Positions 63,379-64,000 of a stretch of 64,000 nt of DNA are shown in pieces (position 1 is the stretch's first letter; each line of letters starts with the position of its first letter). Source of the stretch: CBDCLY01 sp965218715 (GTDB taxonomy: Bacteria > Bacteroidota > Bacteroidia > Flavobacteriales_E > Vicingaceae). A program made the position numbers and the translations under genes. The notes below the pieces were generated by a model. The model was not told where the DNA came from. It saw nothing but the letters and a program-made list of their open reading frames with translations, and did not search any database. The DNA is taken from NCBI GenBank assembly GCA_965218715.1, contig CBDCLY010000028.1, positions 66,077 to 130,076 on the forward strand. Direction: 5' to 3'.

Positions 63379-63927
63379 CTATTCAGCCTTTCCCAAACCA
63401 TGAATAATGATTTCTGTAGCCCCTTGTCCGTGTAATTGATAGGAAGCATCTAAATATTCTATTTCTGGATATTGAGCATTCAATAAATCATGGATTGCGG
63501 AACGTAAAATCCCACGTCCGACTCCATGTATTAATATTAAATTTCTATACCTAGCCCTTTTTGCTTTATAAATGACTTCACGTACACAGGATAATTGAAA
63601 GCTCAGCACCTCATGATTGCTTCGAAAAGAATGGTCTGGAAATAAATATTCCATGTGTAAATCCACTAGTGGTTTTTTTCCTTTCAGATTGATGTTCACT
63701 CCCCTTGAAGGAATTATATCACTTGGTTTATCTTCTTCCATAGAAAATGATTTTCCTTGGTATTCTATCCTTCCGGCATCTCCAATCTTTATCAATTGTT
63801 GCATGGCAAAGGGGTAATCAAAACCATCCTGACAATTCACCCAAAACTGATTGCCCTGAATCTTAGTCACCCTGCCCTCTAATGCTTCATCTATAACTTT
63901 TACTTGGTCGCCTATTTCAAGCTTCAT
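63379..63927 (-). CDS. Smr-domain protein with DUF2027-like N-terminus
   Basis: A 182-aa protein: a small beta-barrel-like N-terminus (GDQVKVIDEALEGRVTKIQG), then a C-terminal Smr domain with VDLHMEYLFPDHS, LILIHGVGRGILRSAIHDLL and a final strand EIIIHGLG. Smr domains of this kind are endonuclease modules found in MutS2 and in short independent proteins, where they act on nucleic acids. The start is the second Met (63927). The stop lies 4 bases from the rnpB promoter. Confidence 0.85.
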   Translation of the reverse strand: MKLEIGDQVKVIDEALEGRVTKIQGNQFWVNCQDGFDYPFAMQQLIKIGDAGRIEYQGKSFSMEEDKPSDIIPSRGVNINLKGKKPLVDLHMEYLFPDHSFRSNHEVLSFQLSCVREVIYKAKRARYRNLILIHGVGRGILRSAIHDLLNAQYPEIEYLDASYQLHGQGATEIIIHGLGKAE

Positions 63928-63966
63928 CAAACTAATTTTTTACAAAATAAAGCCTAAATTAATCGG

Positions 63967-64000
63967 ATGATAGAAAATCCCTGGAAAATAAATTCCAAAG
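63967..64000 (+). CDS. Probable NUDIX hydrolase, first codons (partial)
   Basis: The last 34 bases open with ATG and read MIENPWKINSK. This resembles the beginning of a group of Bacteroidota NUDIX hydrolases (ENPW, then a repeated NPW motif), but too little is present to be sure. The gene continues past the right edge. Confidence 0.4.
   Translation, partial: MIENPWKINSK

Overview
The window is a chromosome segment of a Bacteroidota bacterium, most likely of the order Flavobacteriales. The evidence is the conserved run parA-parB-DUF5683-dapB-lepB, menaquinone methylation next to a PorT-like barrel, a type IX secretion (T9SS) plug protein and a T9SS-sorted surface protein, a six-gene Na+-translocating NADH:quinone reductase (nqr), and Bacteroidota-type promoters of the form TAnnTTTG close to start codons. 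No rRNA, tRNA, transposase, phage gene or CRISPR array was seen; the one RNA gene is rnpB.

Layout. 1-19 kb is core: exporter end, truA, parAB, dapB, lepB, menaquinone methyltransferase, porT-like gene, lipoate ligase, a fused 2-oxoacid dehydrogenase E1, an LtaS-like sulfatase with a lipid kinase, three unknown exported or membrane proteins, and two tandem PPK2 genes. 19.3-19.9 kb is a decayed border: a DUF2892 gene with an in-frame stop, an orphan C-terminal coding fragment, and a perfect 24-bp inverted repeat.

19.93-36.47 kb is the most unusual part. It reads as an integron-like gene-cassette array without an integrase in view. Each unit begins at CGTT and ends in an attC-like imperfect palindrome (NNNAACAATxGCTAT ... 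ATAGCxGAGACGTT). In nearly every unit the bases before the terminal AAC are the exact reverse complement of the bases that open the same unit, which is what site-specific excision and insertion of cassettes at G/TT leaves behind. The units carry a HEPN-like protein, two kinds of gene-less 311-bp cassette, a 9.2-kb unit holding an entire type I restriction-modification locus (half HsdS, HsdM, HsdS, DUF2188, Fic, HsdR, YgjP-like peptidase), and several small membrane, lipoprotein and outer-membrane genes of unknown function. The gene-less pair (a then b) occurs on both sides of the restriction unit.

36.6-45.4 kb, on the minus strand, holds a frameshifted T9SS-sorted protein, a clear terminator, and the nqrABCDEF operon, in which nqrB to nqrF are broken by many one-base indels. 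Similar indels lie in sucC, lolD and two small genes at 60-63 kb. Their clustering in otherwise well conserved genes, several of them in homopolymers, points to sequence or assembly errors more than to decay. 45.6-64 kb is core again: T9SS plug protein, apaG, lgt, an inositol-phosphatase family gene, accC, rsmE, a THUMP-like methyltransferase, a SulP transporter with a universal stress protein, sucC, lolD, rnpB, a Smr-domain protein and the start of a probable NUDIX hydrolase.
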